From an uncultured Cryomorphaceae bacterium (GTDB lineage: Bacteria > Bacteroidota > Bacteroidia > Flavobacteriales > Schleiferiaceae): a stretch of 64,000 bases of DNA. The stretch lies in assembly GCA_937120475.1 (NCBI GenBank), contig CAKZJV010000005.1, positions 62,001 to 126,000 of the forward strand, read 5' to 3'. The notes under the pieces are model-generated. The model saw nothing but the letters and a program-made list of their open reading frames with translations. It did no database searches and was not told the origin of the DNA. The first letter of the stretch is position 1; every line of letters starts with the position of its first letter. Shown here piece by piece: positions 8,665-17,718 of the stretch. The position numbers were made by a program, and so were the translations under genes.

Positions 8665-9639
8665 TTGATCGAGAAAACCATTCAGATTGAAAATGCCGAC
8701 CCGCGTGAACTGTACGGCAACAACAACACCTTCTTAAACATCATTCAATCCTATTTTCCCGAGGTGCGCATTACAGCACGTGGCCACACCATTAAAGTAA
8801 ACGGTGAGCCGCAACGCATTGAGGCCTTCGAGCAGAAAATAGAAGAAATACTGCACCATCTACATCGCTTTAATTCGCTTACTCCCAACCAACTGGAGCG
8901 AATTCTGAAGGATGAAATGGACAAGAGCCGTGAGGGGGAGGCTGCCACTGATACCATACTGTTCGGTACCAGCGGGCAGGCCATTAAAGCGCGCACCCAA
9001 AACCAGCGTAAAATGGTAAAGGCCATCAGTAATCACGATATGCTTTTTGCCGTAGGACCGGCCGGAACCGGGAAAACCTATACGGCCGTGGCCCTGGCGG
9101 TGCGTGCCCTGAAAAATAAGGAGGTGCGCTCCATCATTCTTACCCGCCCCGCGGTGGAGGCCGGTGAAAACCTGGGATTTTTACCGGGCGACCTGAAGGA
9201 AAAACTGGACCCCTACCTGCAACCCCTGTACGATGCCCTGCGGGATATGCTCCCACCCGAAAAACTGAACTTTTACCTGGAAAGTGGCACCATACAAATT
9301 GCACCCCTCGCCTTTATGCGGGGTCGAACGCTGGATCGGGCCTTTGTAATCCTGGACGAAGCGCAAAATACCACCCGCAGCCAAATGAAAATGTTCCTTA
9401 CCCGTATGGGAGCGGATGCGAAATTTATCATTACCGGTGACGCCAGCCAGATAGACCTGCCACGCAAACAGGTGTCAGGGCTTAAAGAGGCTATGTACCT
9501 GCTGCAGAACATTGAAGGGGTATCCATCATTCGCCTGAACCAGGAAGATGTGATCCGCCACCGCCTGGTGAAAGACATCATCAATGCCTATGAGGAGGAT
9601 GAAAGTAAAAGGGACGCTCAAAAAGACGCGAAAGCATGA
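8665..9639 (+). CDS. PhoH family protein (P-loop ATPase)
   Basis: A 324-residue PhoH-like ATPase, thought to act on RNA or in stress responses. It has an N-terminal KH-like region ([14 protein letters not shown]), a Walker A GPAGTGKT at residues 131-138, and the Walker B segment FVILDEAQN, followed by [11 protein letters not shown]. The start is TTG at 8665: an in-frame TGA lies two codons upstream and no ATG gives the conserved N-terminus. It overlaps purC by the ATGA motif, so the two are translationally coupled. Confidence 0.93.
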   Translation: MIEKTIQIENADPRELYGNNNTFLNIIQSYFPEVRITARGHTIKVNGEPQRIEAFEQKIEEILHHLHRFNSLTPNQLERILKDEMDKSREGEAATDTILFGTSGQAIKARTQNQRKMVKAISNHDMLFAVGPAGTGKTYTAVALAVRALKNKEVRSIILTRPAVEAGENLGFLPGDLKEKLDPYLQPLYDALRDMLPPEKLNFYLESGTIQIAPLAFMRGRTLDRAFVILDEAQNTTRSQMKMFLTRMGADAKFIITGDASQIDLPRKQVSGLKEAMYLLQNIEGVSIIRLNQEDVIRHRLVKDIINAYEEDESKRDAQKDAKA

Positions 9640-10589
9640 AAGCATTACAGCAAACCGATTTTAAACTAACCGGCCAAACCGCCTTTTACCGCGGCAAGGT
9701 TCGCGATGTGTACTCCGTAGGTGAAGACCTCCTGGTAATGGTGGCCACCGACCGAATTTCGGCCTTTGACGTGGTATTGCCCATAGGTATCCCCTTTAAG
9801 GGGCAGGTGCTGAACCAGATTGCCACCCGCTTTTTAGACCTTACCCGTGACATAGTGCCCAACTGGAAGCTGAGCTCTCCCGATCCGATGGTGACCATCG
9901 GCCGAAAAGCCCAACCTTTTAAAGTGGAAATGGTAATACGCGGTTACCTGGCCGGGCACGCCTGGCGCACCTATCGCTCCGGCATACGCGAGCTTTGCGG
10001 TGTGGTATTGCCCGAAGGACTTAAAGAGAATGATGCCTTTCCCGAACCCATTATCACCCCTACCACCAAAGCCGATCAAGGCACTCATGATGAGGACATC
10101 AGCCGCGAAGCTATATTGGAGCAAGGCATTGTGAGTGAAGCGGATTATGTACAACTGGAAAAATATACCCGCGCCCTTTTTGCCCGTGGACAGGAGTTTG
10201 CCCGCAAGCAAGGCTTGCTTTTGGTAGATACCAAATATGAATTTGGAAAATCGGCCGATGGAGAAATTATACTCATCGATGAGATACACACTCCCGACAG
10301 CAGCCGCTATTTTTACCGTGAGGGTTACGAGGAACGCCAGGAAAAAGGCGAGGCGCAAAAGCAATTATCCAAGGAGTTTGTGCGCCAGTGGCTTATTGAA
10401 AACGGCTTCCAGGGTAAGGAGGGACAGCGAGTTCCTGAAATGAACGATACCTTTGTGAACAGTGTAAGCGAACGCTATGTTGAGCTGTTCGAGAAAATAA
10501 CCGGGGAAGCTTTTGAGCGGCAAACTACCGATGGGCTTTCTGAAAGGATTGAAAAGAATATTGAAAACGCTTTAAATCAATTACCATGA
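9636..10589 (+). CDS. purC: SAICAR synthase (phosphoribosylaminoimidazole-succinocarboxamide synthase)
   Basis: This purine biosynthesis enzyme condenses CAIR with aspartate, using ATP. It has 317 residues, the longer form also seen in yeast and many Bacteroidota. Motifs seen are [20 protein letters not shown] near the N-terminus, [11 protein letters not shown], the [11 protein letters not shown] block, [13 protein letters not shown], and the C-terminal [12 protein letters not shown]. It overlaps phoH (ATGA) and is followed by the barrel gene, also with an ATGA overlap. The protein is complete. Confidence 0.97.
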   Translation: MKALQQTDFKLTGQTAFYRGKVRDVYSVGEDLLVMVATDRISAFDVVLPIGIPFKGQVLNQIATRFLDLTRDIVPNWKLSSPDPMVTIGRKAQPFKVEMVIRGYLAGHAWRTYRSGIRELCGVVLPEGLKENDAFPEPIITPTTKADQGTHDEDISREAILEQGIVSEADYVQLEKYTRALFARGQEFARKQGLLLVDTKYEFGKSADGEIILIDEIHTPDSSRYFYREGYEERQEKGEAQKQLSKEFVRQWLIENGFQGKEGQRVPEMNDTFVNSVSERYVELFEKITGEAFERQTTDGLSERIEKNIENALNQLP

Positions 10590-11197
10590 AAAAAATTTTA
10601 ATTGCAGTGCTGCTGTTCGCAGGACTTCAGGCCAACGCCCAGATTTTTGAATTTGGATTGCGCGGAGGCGTAAACCTGCACGGAGTACAGGTAGAAGAGT
10701 TTGACGGTGATCAAACCATTGAAGACGTGGAAAGCGGAGACCGCAAACTGGGTTTTCACGCAGGGGCTTACGGACGTATTAAGCTGGCTACCTTTTTTAT
10801 ACAGCCTGAATTATTATACACCAATGTAAACGGTGAGGTACAAACCGAAAATGCAGACGGTTCTTCGCAAACCATTGACCTGGGCTTTAGCCGCCTGGAT
10901 ATTCCAGTAATTTTAGGAGTAGCCCTGGGGCCGGTACGCCTGGGCGTAGGCCCGGTAGCTACTTTCGCCATCAGCGAGCCCGGTGATGCCTTCGACAAAA
11001 GCTTTAACCAAGCCAATTTCGGTTACCAGGCTGGTTTGGGCCTCGACCTGGGAAAGCTCAGCATCGACCTACGCTACGAAGGGCCCTTCGGCAAAACTGC
11101 GGAAACCATTACCATTGGTGGTACCGACTATCAAACCGATACCCGCACCAACCAGATTATGTTAGGACTAGGCTTTGCCCTGTTTGAAAGTAACTAA
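10586..11197 (+). CDS. Porin-family outer-membrane beta-barrel protein
   Basis: A 203-residue protein with a signal peptide ([19 protein letters not shown]) and then a Gly-rich barrel typical of the Bacteroidota PorT-like/OMP beta-brl family ([43 protein letters not shown]). Its acidic loop is rich in Asp and Glu. Its role is unknown. It is the last gene of the phoH-purC operon, with an ATGA overlap to purC, and is followed by an intrinsic terminator. The link to purine synthesis is probably only shared transcription. Confidence 0.8.
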   Translation: MKKILIAVLLFAGLQANAQIFEFGLRGGVNLHGVQVEEFDGDQTIEDVESGDRKLGFHAGAYGRIKLATFFIQPELLYTNVNGEVQTENADGSSQTIDLGFSRLDIPVILGVALGPVRLGVGPVATFAISEPGDAFDKSFNQANFGYQAGLGLDLGKLSIDLRYEGPFGKTAETITIGGTDYQTDTRTNQIMLGLGFALFESN

Positions 11198-11220
11198 AGG
11201 TTTTAAAAATATGCTATAAA

Positions 11221-11248
11221 AGCCCTGGCCAATGCGAGGGCTTTTTTT
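11221..11248 (+). terminator. Intrinsic terminator of the phoH-purC-barrel operon
   Basis: The stem AGCCCT / AGGGCT with a 10-base loop is followed by seven T residues, 23 nt after the stop codon of the barrel gene. Confidence 0.8.
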
Positions 11249-11370
11249 GTTTCACTAAACAAAATGGTTAGTTTACTAAAAATTTCGGGCGCTTAACTTT
11301 TATTCATGGTTTTTTAACCCGGTAATAAGCGGGTAAATCCTACTTTACCGGTTCCAAATCTTAAAAAACC

Positions 11371-13002
11371 ATGCGCCATACACTTTCCTTCGCCTTATCT
11401 TTTTGCAGTTGTATCGTTTTTGCCCAGCTGTCCACCCCCTCCGGAACCGTAAGCACCAATAGCTCGGGTACCGGCATCGGTATCGGCCAAACGGCCCCGG
11501 AACACCAATTGCACATTAAATACAACAATAACGCCAGCAGCACCAACGGCCTGCTTTACCTGCGGGCGGCTACCGCCAATGGCCTGGGAGGCACGGTAAG
11601 CCAGCCTTTCGGCATTCGTTTGCAATACGCCAATGAACTTACCAGTTATCCGCTGACCACGGTTTTTGACCTTTCACCTTCAGGAGCCCTGCAGGTGGGC
11701 GACCTGAGTGCCATTCCTCCAGCTGAACTGGGAATTACCCGTCACGACTTTTCGCAACACCTGGGCCTTTATAATGGTGAAAATACCCTCCGTTTTTCGG
11801 CCCAACAGCCGGTAATCAGTTGGAGTGGCAGCGAAAGCCTGCGTTTTAAGAACGGAAATTTCAGCGGTACCACCCTTTTGAGTTTACACGACAACCAGCG
11901 GGTGGGTATCAATACCGAAAGCCCGGAGGCACCTTTGCACATCGATAATCCTTCGCCCAACAACTCGGTAAACGATGGTACGGTGAATGGGCTGCTCATT
12001 AATTCGGGTGGACATTTCCCTCAAAACTATAGCCTGCTGGTCAAAAGTGCCTGGTTGCCGGAAGAAGGTATTTTTTCGGTAAGCGACCGGGGGTACGTGG
12101 GTATTGGCGCTGAAAACGGGGGTACGGCCCCCTTGTATATCAAGAATATGGATGCCGATGTTTCTGCCCCCAACACCACCAGTGGCATGATGATCCAGCA
12201 CAACAGCATGGCTGCTGATAAGTACAGTATCCGGGTGGCTACCGGCTTTTCGAGTACGGCTTTTACGGTGTCGGACAAGGGTTGGATTTGCTCCAACGGA
12301 ACGCCTTTTCCACAAGCGGCCCTCTCCCCCTTACATATTCGCAGCACCACGGCTAACAATAATTCCGATGGTACGGTAAATGGCCTGCTGATTGAAAACT
12401 TCAACGCCAACACTGATGGCAATTACAGCCTGAAGATCGATACGGAACTAGGTGAGGTGTTTTCGGTATCAGACCAGGGCAATGTGCTCATCAAAAACGT
12501 ATGGGCCACCAACAGCGGGGCTACCGGCCAACTAAACGGTTTAAAAATACTGACCAACGGCTACCGGGGCCACGATTACGCTTTTGAAATATGGACCGGC
12601 AATACCAATAAGATGTTCAGCGTATCACAATCCGGGCACGTGCACATTGGGCCGGACCTGAATTTTGATATTCCCGACAGTGATTTGTACCGCTTGTACG
12701 TACAGGACGGCATCAGAACCGAACGGGTGCGGGTGGATGTGGCCAGCCTGAACGGTTGGGCGGATTACGTTTTTGAAGAGGATTACCAAATGATGCCCCT
12801 GGCGGAACTGGAAAGCTATATTCAAAAAAACAAGCACCTGCCCGGGGTGCCCTCGGCTCAGCAGGTGGTGGAAGAGGGTATTGATTTGGCGGAAATGAAT
12901 AAAGTGCTGCTGGAAAAGGTGGAGGAGTTGACTTTGCGCAATATTTACTTAGATAAACGTCTAGATGATCTGGAAAAGAAAATGGCAAAGACAATTGATT
13001 AA
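11371..13002 (+). CDS. Modular repeat surface protein with a conserved C-terminal WADYVF domain
   Basis: A 543-residue exported protein with signal peptide MRHTLSFALSFCSCIVFAQ. The middle consists of about five degenerate modules of 45-60 residues, each with the pattern NGLLI...YSL.....FSVSD.G.V.IG (from about residue 185 to 430). The last 100 residues contain LNGWADYVFEEDYQMMPL, HLPGVPSAQQVVEEG and a coiled coil. This tail is common in Bacteroidota proteins annotated as tail-fibre-like, and it resembles the region before S74-type chaperone domains. No T9SS sorting domain is seen. It probably forms a trimeric or fibrous surface structure, which is inference. G+C is high, unlike the next genes. 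Confidence 0.65.
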   Translation: MRHTLSFALSFCSCIVFAQLSTPSGTVSTNSSGTGIGIGQTAPEHQLHIKYNNNASSTNGLLYLRAATANGLGGTVSQPFGIRLQYANELTSYPLTTVFDLSPSGALQVGDLSAIPPAELGITRHDFSQHLGLYNGENTLRFSAQQPVISWSGSESLRFKNGNFSGTTLLSLHDNQRVGINTESPEAPLHIDNPSPNNSVNDGTVNGLLINSGGHFPQNYSLLVKSAWLPEEGIFSVSDRGYVGIGAENGGTAPLYIKNMDADVSAPNTTSGMMIQHNSMAADKYSIRVATGFSSTAFTVSDKGWICSNGTPFPQAALSPLHIRSTTANNNSDGTVNGLLIENFNANTDGNYSLKIDTELGEVFSVSDQGNVLIKNVWATNSGATGQLNGLKILTNGYRGHDYAFEIWTGNTNKMFSVSQSGHVHIGPDLNFDIPDSDLYRLYVQDGIRTERVRVDVASLNGWADYVFEEDYQMMPLAELESYIQKNKHLPGVPSAQQVVEEGIDLAEMNKVLLEKVEELTLRNIYLDKRLDDLEKKMAKTID

Positions 13003-13065
13003 AGTTTAAAGTAGTACTAATACTGAATTAAATTTTGATAACTTGAAACTAAATCATCACATAAA

Positions 13066-13854
13066 TTGAGAATAGCAAATATTTCCCATAAGTATATCCT
13101 TCCACTGAAAGTAATTAAAGTCATATTGATGTCGGCTTTCTTCACAAGTGCTGCTTTATCTCAAGATTTATCGGTACTAAACGATTCTGCATTAAGCTAC
13201 AAGTACAGGTTCAAAATGGATAGCTGCATGGAAAGTTTATTTAATGAGAGACAATATCAAAATTTGGATTTAACCCAGCTCCGACAATATTATGATTTTC
13301 TCAAAAAAGAAATAAAATATTGCAAATATGACATTAATCGTAAAGAAAATAAATCCAACTTAGTAGAAGGTACAATACTAAAAGATTCCACGCTTTCTTC
13401 TGAAGAAATAGGGTTATTAACAAATAGTGAACTCATTTGTGTTGGAAATGTCATATCATTAAGAAGATATCCCCTAGAAGGATGTAACCGTTACCACACG
13501 ACTTATTTAATTGTAGTGAATGATGTTCTTTTCTCGATGTATGACATCAGTATAGGAGACACTATAGTCCTAAAATCCCAAGAAGGCTTTATTGGTCCAG
13601 ATTGCCGTGAAGGCGGAGACCGAATGCACGTTGGCATTTCTCACTACACCCCATATGATACTGGCGATGTAAAGCTCTTTTCTTTGACAAACGTCAACTA
13701 TTTCATTGACTCTATTCACGCAAATAAAAAATCTGCAAATATTAACTACAAAATTAGCCCCTACTTTTTCACCAACTTTGATTCTAATGTATTAAACAAT
13801 GATTTTGATAAAATACCTTACATTAAAGATTTCCTCACAAAATACTTTGATTAG
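13066..13854 (+). CDS. Exported protein with a domain often linked to secreted metalloproteases
   Basis: A 262-residue protein of unknown function. The start is uncertain: TTG at 13066 gives an N-terminus of 35 residues ending in a signal-like stretch (LMSAFFTSAALSQ), while ATG at 13129 gives only the short form. Residues 120-215 (LICVGNVISLRRY..., TTYLIVVNDVLF, IGDTIVLKSQEG) follow the pattern of a small beta domain that, as I recall, often precedes matrixin domains in other bacteria; here it is a separate gene. It overlaps the matrixin gene by 8 nt if that gene starts at 13847. It opens the AT-rich cluster: 13141-13200 has 22 G+C in 60. Confidence 0.55.
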   Translation: MRIANISHKYILPLKVIKVILMSAFFTSAALSQDLSVLNDSALSYKYRFKMDSCMESLFNERQYQNLDLTQLRQYYDFLKKEIKYCKYDINRKENKSNLVEGTILKDSTLSSEEIGLLTNSELICVGNVISLRRYPLEGCNRYHTTYLIVVNDVLFSMYDISIGDTIVLKSQEGFIGPDCREGGDRMHVGISHYTPYDTGDVKLFSLTNVNYFIDSIHANKKSANINYKISPYFFTNFDSNVLNNDFDKIPYIKDFLTKYFD

Positions 13855-15736
13855 TATTTTCATTTTAGCCGCACTTACATTTAGCTTGAATACAAATGGT
13901 CAGGTTAATCATACTAATTATGTCTTTTGTGGAAGATACGTAGAATGGAAAAATGTTCTAAGTGATCCGAATGATGATGGGCCTTTCCCAACATCCAGTA
14001 TTTACACACTGGACCCTCTAATTTACATCAAAGGATTTTATGACAAGATTTTCACCTTGACAGTTTTATATGATGATTCGGTGGCCGCCAGAAACGGATG
14101 GGTATCAGATATACAGGCAGCAAGTTCGGATTGGAATAATAGCTCTAATTATGCCCAAGTTTCTATAGACCCGCTAGGGCAGGTCGTAAGTGAGCCGATA
14201 TGGGAATTCCCATCAATCAATACAATTGCATTATCCAGTTCAGCTAGCAGCCCATTATTTGCTCCAGGGAGTAAGGCTGTGGGTAAGGCTTATCTATACC
14301 ACATTTACAGCAATTCTTGTACAAGCGATCCATCTACAACCTGGACTAAAGGTAGTGTAATAGTAGGTGCTGATATATTCTTTAATGTTGATAAATATCA
14401 ATTTTTCACTGGTTCAGGCCCTGCCGGTCCTTTTGACTATAGCGTAAAATCAATAACAATGCACGAGTTAGGTCACCTTTTGGGGCTTAATCATCATCCC
14501 TACATCGGTAAAAGAAGAGTTATGCATAAATCACATTCATCCAACAAAGTAAAACAGTTGCAACCCGAGGACATAACGGCAATCAATCGTCTCTATGGCT
14601 ATGATGGCCTTAATCAAGGTAGCGACCCTTTCTATAGCTCAATTCCATGCGATGCATTTAATCCTGTAATTCAGAATGGCCTCTTGGCAACTTCATCTGA
14701 TGGAGAAGACGATGACGTTGCTGAAGGTATAGAGTTATTTAACTCAGACCCTTGCAACAATTGTGTTAAAGATCCAAATGAAGACGGAATTGACTGCGGA
14801 ATATTTTCAGGATGTGGTGACTGCTCAGAAATCTGCACAGGCACAATCAATAGCCTATATATTTCTAAAAACTCCACACCTATCCCAGATTATAATCTTG
14901 TTAAAAACACCATAAGTATAAGTCCTGATGACAATATAATTGTTTCCGCGGGTGATTTTAAATATTTTAAGGCAGGACAATCCATCGAGATAATCCCTTC
15001 AGCAAGTACTGGGTCATTTTCCATTGAAAAGTTTGTGGATTCAGAACTTTTAATTGGAACTTGCGATTGTCCCAACATATGTTTACTTTTTTTACCTAAT
15101 ATAATAACCCCAGACTGTGATGGCATAAATGATTTCCTTTTTTTTCACTTTAATGGAGCAGATGAATATGAATTTACAGTTGCAAACAGGAATGGACCTA
15201 CTGTATTTAGTGAATCCGGAACCATTACAGGCAGTAGGTTATACGCATGGAATGGAATCACTAGTACTGGCGCTCCGGTTGCAGATGGAGAATATTTTTA
15301 TAGGTTAACACTTAAAAGCTCATGCGATGATTCAGAACTTATTGCTACGTCAAGCTTAGCCGTGCTTGGTGCTAAAGAATGCATGAATGAAAACTCACCA
15401 CCCACTCAACTTGTCACGTATTCAAATAACGATCCGATGCAGGTTGACACAAAAGGTCACAACAATAAGGCCTTTCAACTAAATAATCCATCACCAAATA
15501 AATATATCAAGGTTTATCCAAATCCCTTTGAAAGCCAACTTAGTATTGAATCCGTTGGAGAATATATTACCCAGTTAACTGTAATTGACGCAGCCGGTAA
15601 TCACATCTATTCCCAGAATAATATTAAATCAAACAGCTTATCACCATCCATATCTAATATGATCTCGCCAGGAGAATATATCCTCTTAATTAAAACTAAT
15701 CTCTCGAACTATAATGTCAGGATTATAAAGAAGTGA
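13847..15736 (+). CDS. Secreted matrixin-type zinc metalloprotease with two T9SS-type C-terminal modules
   Basis: A predicted secreted protease of 629 residues. I chose TTG at 13847 (MISIFILAALTFSLNTNGQ signal peptide) over ATG at 13799, which would overlap the previous gene by 56 nt. The zinc site HELGHLLGLNH starts at residue 206 and matches HExxHxxGxxH; VMH downstream fits the Met-turn and LQPEDITAINRLYGY fits the end of matrixin domains. A Cys-rich linker follows (CNNCVKDPNEDGIDCG). Near residues 410-520 a module resembles the gliding-motility-associated C-terminal domain (PNIITPDCDGINDF, WNG, DGEYFYRL). The last 75 residues are a type A T9SS sorting domain (KVYPNPFESQLSIES to VRIIKK). 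Substrates are unknown. Confidence 0.82.
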   Translation: MISIFILAALTFSLNTNGQVNHTNYVFCGRYVEWKNVLSDPNDDGPFPTSSIYTLDPLIYIKGFYDKIFTLTVLYDDSVAARNGWVSDIQAASSDWNNSSNYAQVSIDPLGQVVSEPIWEFPSINTIALSSSASSPLFAPGSKAVGKAYLYHIYSNSCTSDPSTTWTKGSVIVGADIFFNVDKYQFFTGSGPAGPFDYSVKSITMHELGHLLGLNHHPYIGKRRVMHKSHSSNKVKQLQPEDITAINRLYGYDGLNQGSDPFYSSIPCDAFNPVIQNGLLATSSDGEDDDVAEGIELFNSDPCNNCVKDPNEDGIDCGIFSGCGDCSEICTGTINSLYISKNSTPIPDYNLVKNTISISPDDNIIVSAGDFKYFKAGQSIEIIPSASTGSFSIEKFVDSELLIGTCDCPNICLLFLPNIITPDCDGINDFLFFHFNGADEYEFTVANRNGPTVFSESGTITGSRLYAWNGITSTGAPVADGEYFYRLTLKSSCDDSELIATSSLAVLGAKECMNENSPPTQLVTYSNNDPMQVDTKGHNNKAFQLNNPSPNKYIKVYPNPFESQLSIESVGEYITQLTVIDAAGNHIYSQNNIKSNSLSPSISNMISPGEYILLIKTNLSNYNVRIIKK

Positions 15737-16383
15737 AAGGGCTTTTTACATTAATCATAATGATTTTACTCACTAATTTTGCTTTGGGTCAAAGTCAGTT
15801 TTCGCTAATTTATCAATTGGCGTACCAACCTCAATCATTTACTACAACCGCAGATAACTTTGATCAGGAGTTTACCCCATCACTCAGCCACTCGATTAAC
15901 ATTACATTTTTGAGGATCTGGAAATCATCGGGTGTACGACTAACAACTGGATATGTAATATCTGACCCTAACCTTAAGAGGAACGAAAGAGGGGACCTTA
16001 CCATTGAGGATTTGAAATTGAGACTATTCAAGGTTTCAGGTAATTATGTTTTCAAGAAAGATTTTAAGAGGGGAAAGTCTATTTTACTTGAAGCAGGACC
16101 GGCATTTTTGATTCCCATAAATGAATCATCATCGCTCTTTGTTAATGAAACTGGCGGTATTCAGAGAAAAGTTGAGATTGACCAATTATATGCCTATAAT
16201 GGCAGGCCCTTCGTTGGGTTCAACACCAGTTTTTCATATTCATTTAAGTTCAACCAAAAGTCGATAAGGCCCGGCTGGGGTTGCGAGTTAGGCTTACCTC
16301 TTGAAGTATATTGGTTAACCGAAAGTGAGGGGAGGCCGAGCTTTTTGGGAGCTTTAAGAATAGGCGTTTTCTATGAGTTCTAG
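15733..16383 (+). CDS. Outer-membrane beta-barrel-like protein
   Basis: A 216-residue protein of unknown function. It starts with GTG at 15733, overlapping the matrixin stop by 4 nt (GTGA), and has the signal peptide MKGLFTLIIMILLTNFALGQ. The rest alternates aromatic and polar residues in strand-length blocks and ends YEF, as expected for a small outer-membrane barrel (FSLIYQLAYQPQSF, LEAGPAFLIPINES, GVFYEF). No family was recognised. The tight overlap suggests it is made together with the protease. Confidence 0.6.
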   Translation: MKGLFTLIIMILLTNFALGQSQFSLIYQLAYQPQSFTTTADNFDQEFTPSLSHSINITFLRIWKSSGVRLTTGYVISDPNLKRNERGDLTIEDLKLRLFKVSGNYVFKKDFKRGKSILLEAGPAFLIPINESSSLFVNETGGIQRKVEIDQLYAYNGRPFVGFNTSFSYSFKFNQKSIRPGWGCELGLPLEVYWLTESEGRPSFLGALRIGVFYEF

Positions 16384-16441
16384 AAAGTATTTAAAGACCA
16401 AAAGAACACCAGGCATTGATAGGGGCAATAAACCACAGCTT

Positions 16442-16870
16442 ATGAAAAATATTTGGGGTGTTATTTTAATGCTGACCGGATTTACAATGTCAGCACAGGA
16501 ATTACGCTTTGAGGAGATTCAGGCGAAATGTACCCAAATACCTGATGGCAAATACATCATAGACAACCAAAAGGATTACCAAGCTCTCTTGGATAATCGA
16601 TCCCCCCATCCAGAGTGTTCAACCTACCGTTCGCCTGAAATTGATTTTAACAAGTATACACTAGTCGGTTTTGCAGTAAGCGTGAAGGGTTGTCAAAGTC
16701 CAGTTTCAAGCCTTAGTTATTCTGATGACCTTGACTCTTGCCATGTTACTTTAAACATTACTACTTATGGTTTATGCAAAAGGCGAAATCGCATTAAACG
16801 GTGGTTACTTATTCCAAATGCCACAGCGGAAAGGTTGACCCATCTGAACATAGAAATTACAGAAGAATAA
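16442..16870 (+). CDS. Secreted cysteine-containing protein, paralogue 1
   Basis: A 142-residue exported protein, family not recognised. I chose the ATG at 16442 because it starts a signal peptide (MKNIWGVILMLTGFTMSAQ); an in-frame ATG at 16373 would add 23 polar residues before it. The mature part has five cysteines and the pattern PDGKYII, YQALLDNRS, PEIDF, YTLVGF, VKGC, GLCKRRN, RWLLIPN. Roughly half of its residues match the protein encoded at 17296, including all five cysteines, so the two are duplicates separated by one gene. It may form disulfides in the periplasm or outside the cell. Confidence 0.65.
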   Translation: MKNIWGVILMLTGFTMSAQELRFEEIQAKCTQIPDGKYIIDNQKDYQALLDNRSPHPECSTYRSPEIDFNKYTLVGFAVSVKGCQSPVSSLSYSDDLDSCHVTLNITTYGLCKRRNRIKRWLLIPNATAERLTHLNIEITEE

Positions 16871-16873
16871 GCA

Positions 16874-17299
16874 ATGGGATACAAAAAGTTATTATTAATA
16901 GCTCTCTTTGGAATAACATCCCCGGTATTAGCTCAGTCTAACCCTGGCGATAATAATTCCCTGGAAGCCGAAATAATTGGTACATGGGTGAACGTTAAAA
17001 ACTACGACCCCTACCCGCATAGCCAAATGGAGGCTGACACTAATGATTTCCTGATATTTTCCCCAAACAATACTTATGAGCACATTAATCCTGGAAGTAC
17101 CAACATACAAGGAGAATGGAAGCTTTGTTCCGGTACTGTAAAAAAGAGTTTGGAAATAAGTTACTATTTAGGGGCTCGCTTCCCATGTGGTGAAAACCCG
17201 CGAGAAGAATGTTTTATAGATGAGAAGGGCGTGTTGAATTTTCACATTTTGGGGAGACATGGGGTATGCGAAATCGCATATAAAAAGCAACTATTATGA
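16874..17299 (+). CDS. Small exported lipocalin-like protein
   Basis: A 141-residue protein with signal peptide MGYKKLLLIALFGITSPVLAQ. The mature part has the outline of lipocalin-like domains: EIIGTWVNVKNY early, then FLIFSPNNTYEHI, then IQGEWKLC. Three cysteines are present in the second half. The assignment is weak because only the GxW and strand pattern are seen. It lies 3 nt after paralogue 1 and overlaps paralogue 2 by ATGA, so it sits between the two duplicated genes and is cotranslated with them. Confidence 0.55.
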   Translation: MGYKKLLLIALFGITSPVLAQSNPGDNNSLEAEIIGTWVNVKNYDPYPHSQMEADTNDFLIFSPNNTYEHINPGSTNIQGEWKLCSGTVKKSLEISYYLGARFPCGENPREECFIDEKGVLNFHILGRHGVCEIAYKKQLL

Positions 17300-17718
17300 G
17301 AAAAATAAGCTGCGTTGTTTTGCTCCTGATGTGTTTCACCGTAAGCGCCCAGGTTTCTTACGAAGAGATTCAGATAAACTGTAGCCAAGCCCGCGATGGC
17401 AAATACATTATTACTACCCATAAAGAGTATCAAGCTTTAATAGATAATCGTTCTTCTCACCCCAACTGTTCAGGCTACACCTTTCCTGAAATTGATTTTA
17501 CAAGCTATACTTTGATAGGGTTTGTTGCTGGTGTGAAAGGCTGCTATAGCCCACTAGTTAATATAGATTATTCCACTAATGGTGAAGATTGTGAGGTTGA
17601 CTTAAACATAAGCACACGTGGCTTATGTAAAATGAAAAATATGGTGGTGAAATGGCTCCTGATACCCCGCACACCTAAAGCAAACATCCAGCTGGAAATC
17701 AAAATCCGTGAAGAATAG
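17296..17718 (+). CDS. Secreted cysteine-containing protein, paralogue 2
   Basis: A 140-residue exported protein with signal peptide MRKISCVVLLLMCFTVSAQ. It is a paralogue of the protein at 16442, with the shared blocks RDGKYII, EYQALIDNRS, PEIDF, YTLIGF, VKGC, RGLCK and KWLLIP and all five mature cysteines conserved. Its function is unknown. It overlaps the lipocalin-like gene by 4 nt (ATGA) and is overlapped by the next barrel gene, which starts at a GTG inside its last codons. The duplication is old enough that the DNA is no longer obviously repeated. Confidence 0.65.
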   Translation: MRKISCVVLLLMCFTVSAQVSYEEIQINCSQARDGKYIITTHKEYQALIDNRSSHPNCSGYTFPEIDFTSYTLIGFVAGVKGCYSPLVNIDYSTNGEDCEVDLNISTRGLCKMKNMVVKWLLIPRTPKANIQLEIKIREE

